Virus record (IMG/VR): IMGVR_UViG_3300005841_000069
Coordinates: 1-31,783 of that record
DNA length: 31,783 nt
Direction: 5' to 3' (one strand)
From: a virus
Part shown: positions 14,299 through 22,055 of the stretch, piece by piece
Layout of the letters: every line of letters starts with the position of its first letter
Numbering within the stretch: position 1 is the first letter of the stretch
Position numbers and translations under genes: made by a program
Notes under the pieces: model-generated
What the model saw: the letters and a program-made list of their open reading frames with translations, nothing else
Databases searched by the model: none
Told to the model about the DNA's origin: nothing

Positions 14299-15089
14299 GT
14301 ACCCCGCAATCCACGATCGAGCTTGACCAGGACGACCTCGCGTCGCGCCTGCAGAGTGACGAAGTATTAGGCGGAAAAGTAAAAGTTTTCAGTCAGCGAA
14401 AAGGGCTCACCGAAAACGACGTTTTGACGGCCCTTGGGGCCATGAATTCCGAGGGAGGAAAGTCTGGCGCGGTGATCATCGTCCTTATGCCACAGCTTGC
14501 GCTCGAAGCGAGAGACGCGCCAGGCCCACAGTACTTCGTCCGGTACCCGATCCAGATTATCGATTGGCCGGTTGTTCGCCGGAATGGCGTGGGCGGTGTC
14601 GGGATATCCGCCGAGAGCTTGGCTCAGCGCGTAAGGCAGGTTGTGCATCTTAGCAACTTCGGGCGCGGCCAGGCACTTTCATTCGATGCGATTGAGCCGG
14701 CGGCGATGAACGATCCGACAAAGGTTTCCTATATCGCCTATTTTAAGAAAATCGGGAGCGACCCGCGTCTACTCAAACCCGCCGCAATCGTTTTCTCGCC
14801 GACTTCTGGCGCCGTTCCGCAGACGATCACGCTTACCTGCTCCACTCCCGATGTGGATATCTGGTACACGACCGACGGCAGCTATCCGGGGCCGCGCAAT
14901 CCGAGTGCGATCCTTTACACCGGGCCATTCACCCTCACGAATGGCGCGACTGTGCGCGCTTCGCCGTGGATCACGGCTTACCAGCAAGGCGACGTTTACC
15001 AACAAACCTACACCGGAAGTTCAACCGCGCATCCGCACAGTTCGGCAATGGGTGGCGCACCGTTCGCGACTACCGCTCTAGGCGGGTAA
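14295..15089 (+). CDS. Tail terminator-like protein with a C-terminal chitobiase-like domain
   Basis: Residues 1-160 have the size, position and alpha/beta pattern of a tail terminator or completion protein (V-I-I-V-L-M-P-Q-L, Y-P-I-Q-I-I-D-W-P-V-V, S-Y-I-A-Y-F-K-K). Residues 162-245 form a separate domain with F-S-P-T-S-G, then V-D-I-W-Y-T-T-D-G-S and G-P-F-T-L-T-N-G-A-T-V-R-A. This is the signature of the chitobiase/hexosaminidase C-terminal domain (CHB_HEX type), a beta-sandwich often attached to surface enzymes. The fusion suggests that this ring protein displays an adhesin-like domain. The Ser/His/Gly-rich tail is probably disordered. The terminator role comes from context, so it is less certain than the second domain. 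Confidence 0.65.
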   Translation: MSTPQSTIELDQDDLASRLQSDEVLGGKVKVFSQRKGLTENDVLTALGAMNSEGGKSGAVIIVLMPQLALEARDAPGPQYFVRYPIQIIDWPVVRRNGVGGVGISAESLAQRVRQVVHLSNFGRGQALSFDAIEPAAMNDPTKVSYIAYFKKIGSDPRLLKPAAIVFSPTSGAVPQTITLTCSTPDVDIWYTTDGSYPGPRNPSAILYTGPFTLTNGATVRASPWITAYQQGDVYQQTYTGSSTAHPHSSAMGGAPFATTALGG

Positions 15090-15097
15090 TTATCCAA

Positions 15098-17389
15098 ATG
15101 AGTTTCGACGCACACAAAAACTTCTGCAAGGTTCTCGTTTCGGCGGGATACAACGCGAGCGCGACCTCGATTGTTCTTTCGGCTGGTGGCGGCGCCAAGC
15201 TTCCGGCCGCCCCGTTTAATCTTACCTGGTTCGACTCCACGCTTTTTGATGATCCTTCCGACGATCCAAACGTGGAGCGTGTGCGCGTTACCGCGATTGC
15301 CAGCGACACCATCACGATCACTCGCGGAGTCGACGGAACGACCGCAAAGACCCACAATACGGCGGATTCTCAGTACGAAATGGTGCTTGCCGTCGGGAAG
15401 GCAGAACTCGAATCAATAGAAAGCGCGATCGATCTTTCGTCTGGCGGCGGTCCATTCGCTTCGCTGTCGCAGTATCAGCAGAAAACGGCAAGGCCGCCTT
15501 TTATCCAGCATCAAAACCCCACGCCGGGAAATAGCGTTACTCTCGCAACGATTACCGGCGCTGGTATCGTTGATATGATTTGGGTTACGATGGGCGCGCC
15601 GAGTAGCGACTTGGCGTACAACGGGCGCTTGCAGGTTTTTACGGACGGGGCGGTTCTTCCGGACATCGACGTCGACCTTGGAACTCTGTTTCTAAATCAC
15701 CTAAACGGACGCCAAGGGGATGCGCGGTCTTACGCAACAGAGCATATCCATTCCTCGTCGATGGGCGACAGTGGCACCGGAATGAGTGGAGCCCTTCGTT
15801 ACAAAATTCCATACTCAAATGGAATCATAGTTAAGCTTTATAGCCCGCCTGACGGCAGCAGTAGCTCAGGCGATTATTCACTTTTCGCGAAGGTTGATCA
15901 CCACGAACTAGACGAAGCCGCAGTCCCGAGTTTGCGCCTTCGTTCGAACTGCACGCCGTGGCTTCAGAAGAAGACTTACAGCGCTTCAGACATTATCACT
16001 TTCTTTGATTTGGTGAACGCTGCCGGTTGGCTCGTTTGGCAGAGCATGGTGGTTCAAGGCGCGAACACATCTGCGAATAAATACAGCTATTTGGAGCGCG
16101 TTTGGTTTTGGGCGGTCGATGGCGAAGATACCACGCCAGATGGATCGGGTCAGGTGATAACTGATTTCTCGAACACAGGCGGCGAAGATGTGTTTTTATC
16201 CGGCTGGTACTTCGCGAATTGTCAAAAGATTTTCGGGCAGCTTTACACGATGGTGACGGCGACGAATAATAACGACGGCGTGACGTGTGCCGGGTTTGAC
16301 TTCTGGAACGCCAATGGAGGACTGAAATTCAATTCAAGGCTCAAAGTTGGCTGGTCGCTCAAGTCGGGCAATGTGGTCGACGCTGGCCATAGCATGTCTT
16401 GGGTTAAGCTCTTCTACATCGATACGGCGGTGCCGTTCGCTCCCGGTCCTCCGTCCATGACTGCCACGCCTGGCGATGGTCAGGTCACGCTAGCGATTAA
16501 AGCGCCGGTCTCTTACGGCTCGAGTAAGATAACTGCTTATACTGGCACCTACTCACCAGGCTCCGGGACGTTTTCGGTCGCGGTTGGAGCAACAAGCGCA
16601 GTGGTCACCGGTTTGACCAATGGGACGGCTTATACCTTCAGCCTGACGGCAACAAACTCAGTGGGTGTCAGTGCTGCCGGAACGGTGGTTAGCACGCCAA
16701 CGGCCGCCCCGAGCAATCCATTCCCAACGATCACGAGCGCCACGGTGCTTGCGCGGTACAAGGCGGATGCGCTCACAGGCTTTTCAGACGGAGACCAGAT
16801 CGCCACGTGGCCGAAGGTCACCGGATTTGGAAGTAGCTCCGTAAGCCTCGTTGAAAGCTTTGCCGGTAGTGGGCCGGTTTACAAAACAGGTATCTTGAAC
16901 GGCAAAGCAGTCGCTCGTTACGATAGCGCAAGTTTTCACCGACTTGTTGGAGATGGCAGCTTCAACACGGCAGCTCCGGCGATGGTTCTCGTGTGCTTTA
17001 AACCGAGCAACACGTCGGTTAACCAGCTTTTCGACACCTATCCGGGCACGTCCGGGCATGGTCGGTGCGCGGGTGGAATAAATGGCAGCGGAAATTGGGC
17101 GGTTTACGCTGGAGCTTCTGACGTGGAGTCAGGCGTCACACCAACGACGGGAGCTCACGTGCTGGCGTTTATGATTAACGGCGCATCCTCATATGTCTCG
17201 GTTGATGGAGTAAAGAGCTCGGTGGGCAATGCCGGCAGCGGCGGTTTGGATGTGTTTTCCATGGGAGCGGTTTCGGCGCTAAACGGAGACGTTGCCGAAT
17301 ACGTGTGCGTCGCTGGAAATATTTCCGATTCAGACCGTCGATTAATTGAAGCTTATTTAGGGGCAGAATACGGGGTTACCGTCGTATAA
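15098..17389 (+). CDS. DUF2961-like double jelly-roll protein with FN3 and LamG-like domains
   Basis: The true start is probably ATG 15098 (763 residues); the frame opens upstream inside the previous gene. Residues 1-110 are a phage fibre-type N-terminal domain (R-G-V-D-G-T-T-A). Residues of about 140-445 resemble DUF2961 (GH172-related): G-A-G-I-V-D-M-I-W-V-T-M, L-Q-V-F-T-D-G, D-V-D-L-G-T-L-F, then T-G-G-E-D-V-F-L-S-G-W-Y-F near 360. Residues 447-540 are a fibronectin type III domain (G-P-P-S-M-T-A-T-P-G-D-G-Q-V, G-L-T-N-G-T-A-Y-T-F-S-L). Residues 541-763 are concanavalin/LamG-like (W-P-K-V, G-K-A-V-A-R-Y, Y-V-S-V-D-G-V). The position in the tail module suggests a glycan-binding or glycan-cleaving virion protein. 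Confidence 0.7.
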   Translation: MSFDAHKNFCKVLVSAGYNASATSIVLSAGGGAKLPAAPFNLTWFDSTLFDDPSDDPNVERVRVTAIASDTITITRGVDGTTAKTHNTADSQYEMVLAVGKAELESIESAIDLSSGGGPFASLSQYQQKTARPPFIQHQNPTPGNSVTLATITGAGIVDMIWVTMGAPSSDLAYNGRLQVFTDGAVLPDIDVDLGTLFLNHLNGRQGDARSYATEHIHSSSMGDSGTGMSGALRYKIPYSNGIIVKLYSPPDGSSSSGDYSLFAKVDHHELDEAAVPSLRLRSNCTPWLQKKTYSASDIITFFDLVNAAGWLVWQSMVVQGANTSANKYSYLERVWFWAVDGEDTTPDGSGQVITDFSNTGGEDVFLSGWYFANCQKIFGQLYTMVTATNNNDGVTCAGFDFWNANGGLKFNSRLKVGWSLKSGNVVDAGHSMSWVKLFYIDTAVPFAPGPPSMTATPGDGQVTLAIKAPVSYGSSKITAYTGTYSPGSGTFSVAVGATSAVVTGLTNGTAYTFSLTATNSVGVSAAGTVVSTPTAAPSNPFPTITSATVLARYKADALTGFSDGDQIATWPKVTGFGSSSVSLVESFAGSGPVYKTGILNGKAVARYDSASFHRLVGDGSFNTAAPAMVLVCFKPSNTSVNQLFDTYPGTSGHGRCAGGINGSGNWAVYAGASDVESGVTPTTGAHVLAFMINGASSYVSVDGVKSSVGNAGSGGLDVFSMGAVSALNGDVAEYVCVAGNISDSDRRLIEAYLGAEYGVTVV

Positions 17390-17443
17390 GTTATCGACTT
17401 CCCCATATCGTAAATGATTTAATTTTAACCAACAAAAACCACC

Positions 17444-18643
17444 ATGATTTCGCGACTCAGCGACTACCACAGCGGCCCTGCGATTGTTTCTTTTCGCGGA
17501 GTCAATTTCTTCACGAAAGACGGCTTTGACCTTGAGTGGACCGTCGAAACCTTCCCAATCAACGTCGACAACTACCAGAAGATCGACGAACGTGTTCGCC
17601 AGGTCCCGACGAAGATCACTTTCACGCCGGCGGGCCAATGGACTAACGCAATTCTTGCAGTCCTTTACGATCTCTGCCGACAAGACTACGGCGATTATGT
17701 TACGCCAGTGCGGACCCTTGGCGCTATTGCTTCCAATGTGGTCACGATCACCGCTCACCGTCTTTTGACGGGCGACGCCGCATTTGTTAATCCGGCTAAC
17801 GCGGCCAGCACGAATCCAACAGGCCTTTCGATTGATACGATTTACTACGTCCGAGTGGTGAGTGCGAACACGATCAGTTTTCACCCTACGCGCGCGGACG
17901 CGGTCGCGGGCACGAACATCATTACAATCAGTGCGGGCACGGGGCTAGCTCGCCTCACGGTGAACAATCCATGCGTGATTCAAAACACGGACGGTAGTCG
18001 CTATACGTTTCATAACGCAGCGGTTACTAAGATGCCTTCCATCCACTTGACCGCCGGTGCAACGCCTTTTGACACGGTCGAAATCTCGTTCTTCCTTCAG
18101 GATAATAAGGTGATGTCCGACGCGGATGCGATGTACACGCTTGATACCGCATCCTACCCGGGAGACGGCGGCATCGATCCGGCAACAGTGCTGACGCAAT
18201 CGCCCAACGTGGCTTGGGGAACGGTTGCCCCTTGGAACGCCTTCAATACGAAGGACGGAGTGAAAATTGATTTCGCGACCACCACGCGAGACATCGAAAT
18301 TGACGGATTCCCGATCAAGACGAAGCAATTTAACGGGCTCGACGTCACAGCCAAGGCAACACCCATTGGCCCCGATCAGGGCGACGTTCCGTCCAAGCTT
18401 CTTGTGCAGGGCGCGGGCGCTTCAATCGGGCGCTCGCTGGCCAGTAACGGCGCGCCGCTCTCGATGTCGTCTACGGGCATGTACGTTGTTCTCCCGTTTG
18501 CCGGTCTCCGCGGCGGCCCCGAGCAATTCTCGGTCACGAAGGAACGCATGGGCGAGCAGACTTGGGTTGCCACGCGAACCTTCGACACCAACGGAAAACC
18601 TCGCCCTGTCGTTGTCGTTACGACCGATATTTCCCTGACCTAA
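17444..18643 (+). CDS. Probable major tail (tube) protein
   Basis: The 399-residue beta-rich protein sits where the tail tube gene is expected, after the terminator-like gene and before the tape measure. It has its own 54-base AT-rich leader, unlike its tightly packed neighbours. Residues of about 90-175 look like an inserted repeat domain (I-T-A-H-R-L-L-T-G-D, Y-Y-V-R-V-V-S-A-N-T-I-S-F) that phages often add to tail proteins. The flanking parts (V-P-T-K-I-T-F-T-P-A-G-Q-W and S-I-H-L-T-A-G-A-T-P-F-D-T-V-E-I-S-F) would make up the tube fold. The leader is A-rich with no Shine-Dalgarno sequence, as for the capsid gene. Confidence 0.6.
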   Translation: MISRLSDYHSGPAIVSFRGVNFFTKDGFDLEWTVETFPINVDNYQKIDERVRQVPTKITFTPAGQWTNAILAVLYDLCRQDYGDYVTPVRTLGAIASNVVTITAHRLLTGDAAFVNPANAASTNPTGLSIDTIYYVRVVSANTISFHPTRADAVAGTNIITISAGTGLARLTVNNPCVIQNTDGSRYTFHNAAVTKMPSIHLTAGATPFDTVEISFFLQDNKVMSDADAMYTLDTASYPGDGGIDPATVLTQSPNVAWGTVAPWNAFNTKDGVKIDFATTTRDIEIDGFPIKTKQFNGLDVTAKATPIGPDQGDVPSKLLVQGAGASIGRSLASNGAPLSMSSTGMYVVLPFAGLRGGPEQFSVTKERMGEQTWVATRTFDTNGKPRPVVVVTTDISLT

Positions 18644-18652
18644 CCCGGATGA

Positions 18653-19309
18653 ATGAAAGTCCGAATCGGAAGCACTTGGTTGGCGCCGGGTGCGGCGTTC
18701 GAAAGCACATCTGGACTCCGCGTAAATGGCCAACAGATCACGCAAGAGGTGGAATTCTTTCGGGCGCCGTCGCGGGTATTTTATCCGCGCGGTAACCGGG
18801 CGAATGTCGTCTCGTTCTCGGTCACGCGAACGCACGGAAGTCTGCGCGAAGCTGAAGCGTTCATTCTCACGCACCAGGGAGATTTGCCGAATAGCGGGGA
18901 CGTTTTCTTCATCTGCGGAACCCCTGCAGATAACCAGGTTGTCACGCTACCTGGCGCGGTGCTCGAATCCGATGAGGGCTATATTATCGGAACAAGTTCG
19001 ACCTTCTCTTACGAGATCCGCGGCGGCGTGTTCCGTACCGACATAACCCCAGGACCTGAGCCAGACATGAGCACAATTCGACGCGCTGAGGTTTCGCTTG
19101 ACTCAGGGGACACAAGCAAGGCCGTCACGTTTTCAACGCCAATGGCGGGCACTCCGGTTGTAACGGCTAACGTCTCTGCTCCGGATGGAGGAGATGCGCT
19201 TTTTGCCACGCTTCAGCAAAGCACGATTTCAGCGTCCGGATTCACCGTTAATTTCCAGGGGCCAATCCCGGGAGCTGGCTATTTCCTTTCTTACATCGCG
19301 ATTTCATGA
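18653..19309 (+). CDS. Tail protein with H-type-lectin-like C-terminal domain
   Basis: The 218-residue protein has an N-terminal beta-rich domain (about 1-135) with V-E-F-F-R-A-P-S-R-V-F-Y-P-R-G-N and a C-terminal domain (about 140-218). The latter has V-T-F-S-T-P-M-A-G-T-P-V-V-T-A-N-V and S-G-F-T-V-N-F-Q-G-P-I-P-G-A-G-Y, ending in S-Y-I-A-I-S. This last pattern is that of the H-type-lectin-like domain common at phage fibre ends. It probably belongs to the distal tail. The next gene starts on its stop (ATGA). Confidence 0.55.
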   Translation: MKVRIGSTWLAPGAAFESTSGLRVNGQQITQEVEFFRAPSRVFYPRGNRANVVSFSVTRTHGSLREAEAFILTHQGDLPNSGDVFFICGTPADNQVVTLPGAVLESDEGYIIGTSSTFSYEIRGGVFRTDITPGPEPDMSTIRRAEVSLDSGDTSKAVTFSTPMAGTPVVTANVSAPDGGDALFATLQQSTISASGFTVNFQGPIPGAGYFLSYIAIS

Positions 19310-21372
19310 AAACCGTTTCAGCTTTTCTTTTCCTTTTTTTCTGTGCGCTCGGGTATTCGGCTACTCCCATAACGGATGGCCGATTCACCGGCACGCTTAA
19401 CAGCGTTCAAAGCGGAGCTGTTTTCACCTGGCAAAGCGGGTCGACGATCTCGGTGGATGCAGGCGCGACGGTAACCGGCCTTCAGAGGACTAATTCCACG
19501 CTCACGACTCTAGCCGGAATCACATTCAGCTCGTTTAGCCAGGGCCTTTTTCCGCTCACGACGCGCACGGCCTACTTTGACGCGATTGCGCCGAGTCCGA
19601 CGTCAGGAGATTTGCTTTATTACAATGGGACGCATTGGGTTCCTGTCGCGATTGGGACAACCGGACAGGTTTTGACCGTCGCGAGCGGACTTCCGTCGTG
19701 GGCGGGAAGCGCGGCGGGCGCGCCAAGCACGGCGACCTATATCACGCAGACTGCAGACGCTGGGCTATCGAATGAATTTGCCATGGGCTCACTTGGCACG
19801 GGCCTCGTGAAAAATGCGACTACGACCGGCATTCCCTCGATCGCGGTGGCCGGAACAGACTATGTTGCGCCGGGTACCGCAACGACATCCGGACTAACGA
19901 TGTCGACTTCGCGCTTGCTCGGACGAACAACGGCCAGCACGGGCGCAATTGAAGAGCTTACCTTTAGCGGAATGCTCGACCAGATCGGAAATACGCGGGG
20001 CGCATTACTCGAGCGCGGTGCTTCAGGTTGGACGGTAGTTGCGCCGGGAACGTCAGGCTATGTTTGGACGAGCAACGGGTCTGGTTCGGATCCAAGTTGG
20101 CAGGCAGCTTCAGGTGGCGGAAGTATATCGGGTTCCACGGGGAGCACTGATAACGCTATCCTACGTGCGGATGGAACAGGCGGAGCGACTATTCAGGGCT
20201 CCGGAGCGACGCTTGCAGATGACGGTGGATTAACCGCAACTTACTTCGTTTCAAACCAAACCAATAGCTCTAATTATTCCACATCTGATTGGCAAACGCC
20301 AACTCGTCATTACACCTTGGCTTTAGGTGGGTCTGGATCAGCGTCGCCCAATCTTTTTTATCTTTATGATCAGACGGCGACCGCGGTGAGGCTCAGCTTG
20401 AACACGTCTGGTCTATTCACTATAAATCAAGCGTTGGATATCGGAGACGGGACTGCGACGGGCCCGCATCTCAATATTAACAGCAGCACAGCGCCTTATT
20501 TTCAGTTTTCCATAGGAAGTACAGCAAAGGCGTCATTTGGTGCGGCTGCCTCCAGTGGGGACTTTTTCACCGGAAGCACAGCGGGGCAATTAGTCTTAAA
20601 ATCGGATTCCGCTCAGGGTCTGGCTTTTTCCGCAAATGGATCATCAAAGCAGATGGAATTATTGAGCTCTGGAGATTTGAATCTACCCGGTAACATAGTA
20701 AGTGGCGGAACTCTTCCTTCTAACACTTCAGTTTATTTCGAGCGGTCAGGATTTTCCATTCTAACCATGGCCTCGACAGCGCAGGACGCACGCATACGAA
20801 TGGTTCGACCGAATAATTCTAAAAGTGCGATGATGGAGTTCATTCGGGGAACAACCGATGAATGGTATATGGGAGCGCCTTATACAGCGGACACTCCAGA
20901 TGGCAGCGGCAATCAATTTGTATTTAATTTATACGACGGATCCGTTCACACCTTTCTAGCCATCACAGCGTCTGGCGTAATATCTTTTCCCGCCTACGGC
21001 GCCGGAACACTCACGACTGATGCAAGTGGCAATATTACGGCCACCTCAGACGCTCGGCTCAAAAACATTTTAGGAAGTTTCAATCGGGGAGTTTTTGACT
21101 TGCTTAAAATTCGGCCGGTCAATTTCCGCTGGAATAAAGAAAGCGGAAACGAAACGGAAGGAACCTACTCGGGATTCACCGCGCAAAACATCGAAGCAGC
21201 AATTCCCGAGGCTGTAGGCCATATGTCCAATGGCATGATGACACTTCAAGATCGAGCGATTCTCGCCACTCTGGTGAATGCGAATCGGCAACTGTTCATT
21301 GCGGTTGTGGCACTCGCGCTATTGGTTGTTGCTCTCACATTTAACGCTATTACGATCAGACTTAGAAAATGA
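19306..21372 (+). CDS. Tail fibre with S74 auto-chaperone, signal peptide and C-terminal membrane helix
   Basis: The 688-residue protein starts with a Sec-type signal (M-K-T-V-S-A-F-L-F-L-F-F-C-A-L-G then Y-S-A). It continues with several hundred residues of Gly/Ser/Thr-rich beta repeats typical of fibres and ends with an intramolecular chaperone (peptidase S74). The chaperone is shown by T-S-D-A-R-L-K-N with catalytic S581, then I-R-P-V-N-F-R-W and G-F-T-A-Q-N-I-E-A-A-I-P-E-A-V. S74 domains guide trimerisation and cut themselves off. Here residues 663-682 form a hydrophobic helix (L-F-I-A-V-V-A-L-A-L-L-V-V-A-L) with a basic end, where a coiled coil is usual. A signal peptide and a membrane anchor are unusual for a virion fibre. 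They suggest an exported, membrane-tethered protein that is released on cleavage. Confidence 0.8.
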   Translation: MKTVSAFLFLFFCALGYSATPITDGRFTGTLNSVQSGAVFTWQSGSTISVDAGATVTGLQRTNSTLTTLAGITFSSFSQGLFPLTTRTAYFDAIAPSPTSGDLLYYNGTHWVPVAIGTTGQVLTVASGLPSWAGSAAGAPSTATYITQTADAGLSNEFAMGSLGTGLVKNATTTGIPSIAVAGTDYVAPGTATTSGLTMSTSRLLGRTTASTGAIEELTFSGMLDQIGNTRGALLERGASGWTVVAPGTSGYVWTSNGSGSDPSWQAASGGGSISGSTGSTDNAILRADGTGGATIQGSGATLADDGGLTATYFVSNQTNSSNYSTSDWQTPTRHYTLALGGSGSASPNLFYLYDQTATAVRLSLNTSGLFTINQALDIGDGTATGPHLNINSSTAPYFQFSIGSTAKASFGAAASSGDFFTGSTAGQLVLKSDSAQGLAFSANGSSKQMELLSSGDLNLPGNIVSGGTLPSNTSVYFERSGFSILTMASTAQDARIRMVRPNNSKSAMMEFIRGTTDEWYMGAPYTADTPDGSGNQFVFNLYDGSVHTFLAITASGVISFPAYGAGTLTTDASGNITATSDARLKNILGSFNRGVFDLLKIRPVNFRWNKESGNETEGTYSGFTAQNIEAAIPEAVGHMSNGMMTLQDRAILATLVNANRQLFIAVVALALLVVALTFNAITIRLRK

Positions 21373-21602
21373 AAACCCGCGGGATATTTATCGTTTCGGT
21401 TACCCTAATTCTAAGCGGCTGCGTGAATCAGGGATACCGCGGACTAGTTCCCGGCAAAGATGTGCACATGAAGAATTTCAAGCAGGAGATTACCACTCCT
21501 TGGGGACACAGCTTGATTACGGCTGATGAGTTTGACACCGTCGTTAGAGCTGACGGAACCGTTCAAGTTGCCGTTCCTGCAGAGGTGATTCAAAAAAAAT
21601 AA
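21369..21602 (+). CDS. Small lipoprotein
   Basis: The 77-residue protein has a short basic start (M-K-T-R), a hydrophobic stretch and a lipobox (L-I-L-S-G-C), giving lipidation at C18. The mature part is about 60 residues and polar. Lys or Asn at the second mature positions does not match the inner-membrane Asp retention rule (V and N follow the Cys), so outer-membrane sorting is plausible. It starts on the fibre stop (ATGA) and is followed by a coiled-coil membrane protein. It could be an outer-membrane spanin-like or surface-exclusion lipoprotein; no family is recognised. Confidence 0.65.
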   Translation: MKTRGIFIVSVTLILSGCVNQGYRGLVPGKDVHMKNFKQEITTPWGHSLITADEFDTVVRADGTVQVAVPAEVIQKK

Positions 21603-21606
21603 ACCC

Positions 21607-22050
21607 ATGTCAGACGACCTGAAGAACGAGAAAGACAGAGAATCCGCATCGCCTTTTCCACCCACCTCAACCGAAGAATTCACGAAAGCCATGCGGGCAA
21701 TCGTGCGCGAACATGAGGAGCAGAGAAGGAAAGAGCGCCATGATGCTAATTCAGCCCAACAAAAGGCAGTTGGAATAATCAGCCAGGAACAGCTTATTCT
21801 TTCCGGAAAAGTACAAGAAATCGCCGAGACGCAACGAGTCCAGGAAGAAGCGATACGCTCCCTTGACAGAAAGATTGATGGCTTACTTGAAATCGCCGTT
21901 TCCAATGGCAAGACAACTGTTAATGCTGCGGTAAAGGCGGAAGCGGCGGCAAAGACAAGTAAAAGCACCTTCCTTGAGCAACGCGCCATTATCGTCACGG
22001 GCCTTGGCACGGCTGCTTATTGGTTGATTGAATATTTTCTTAAGAAGTAG
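21607..22050 (+). CDS. Coiled-coil protein with C-terminal membrane helix
   Basis: The 147-residue protein is charged and heptad-like over residues of about 25-115 (E-E-Q-R-R-K-E-R, V-Q-E-E-A-I-R-S-L-D-R-K-I-D-G-L-L). It ends in one membrane helix (A-I-I-V-T-G-L-G-T-A-A-Y-W-L-I-E-Y-F, 127-144) and two Lys. The anchored coiled coil next to a lipoprotein recalls two-component spanins, but those are usually N-terminally anchored. It could also be a holin-like or tail-accessory protein. It starts five bases after the lipoprotein gene and precedes the tape measure. Confidence 0.55.
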   Translation: MSDDLKNEKDRESASPFPPTSTEEFTKAMRAIVREHEEQRRKERHDANSAQQKAVGIISQEQLILSGKVQEIAETQRVQEEAIRSLDRKIDGLLEIAVSNGKTTVNAAVKAEAAAKTSKSTFLEQRAIIVTGLGTAAYWLIEYFLKK

Positions 22051-22055
22051 TCCGT

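Noticed and set aside
21592-21599. Run of eight A near the end of the lipoprotein gene, a possible slippage site
   Set aside because: It lies two codons from the stop and slippage would change only the last few residues; no continuing frame gives a meaningful product.
18643-22055. Programmed frameshift of tail assembly chaperones upstream of the tape measure
   Set aside because: No pair of overlapping small ORFs or slippery sequence is seen there; the interval is filled by fibre, lipoprotein and membrane protein genes.
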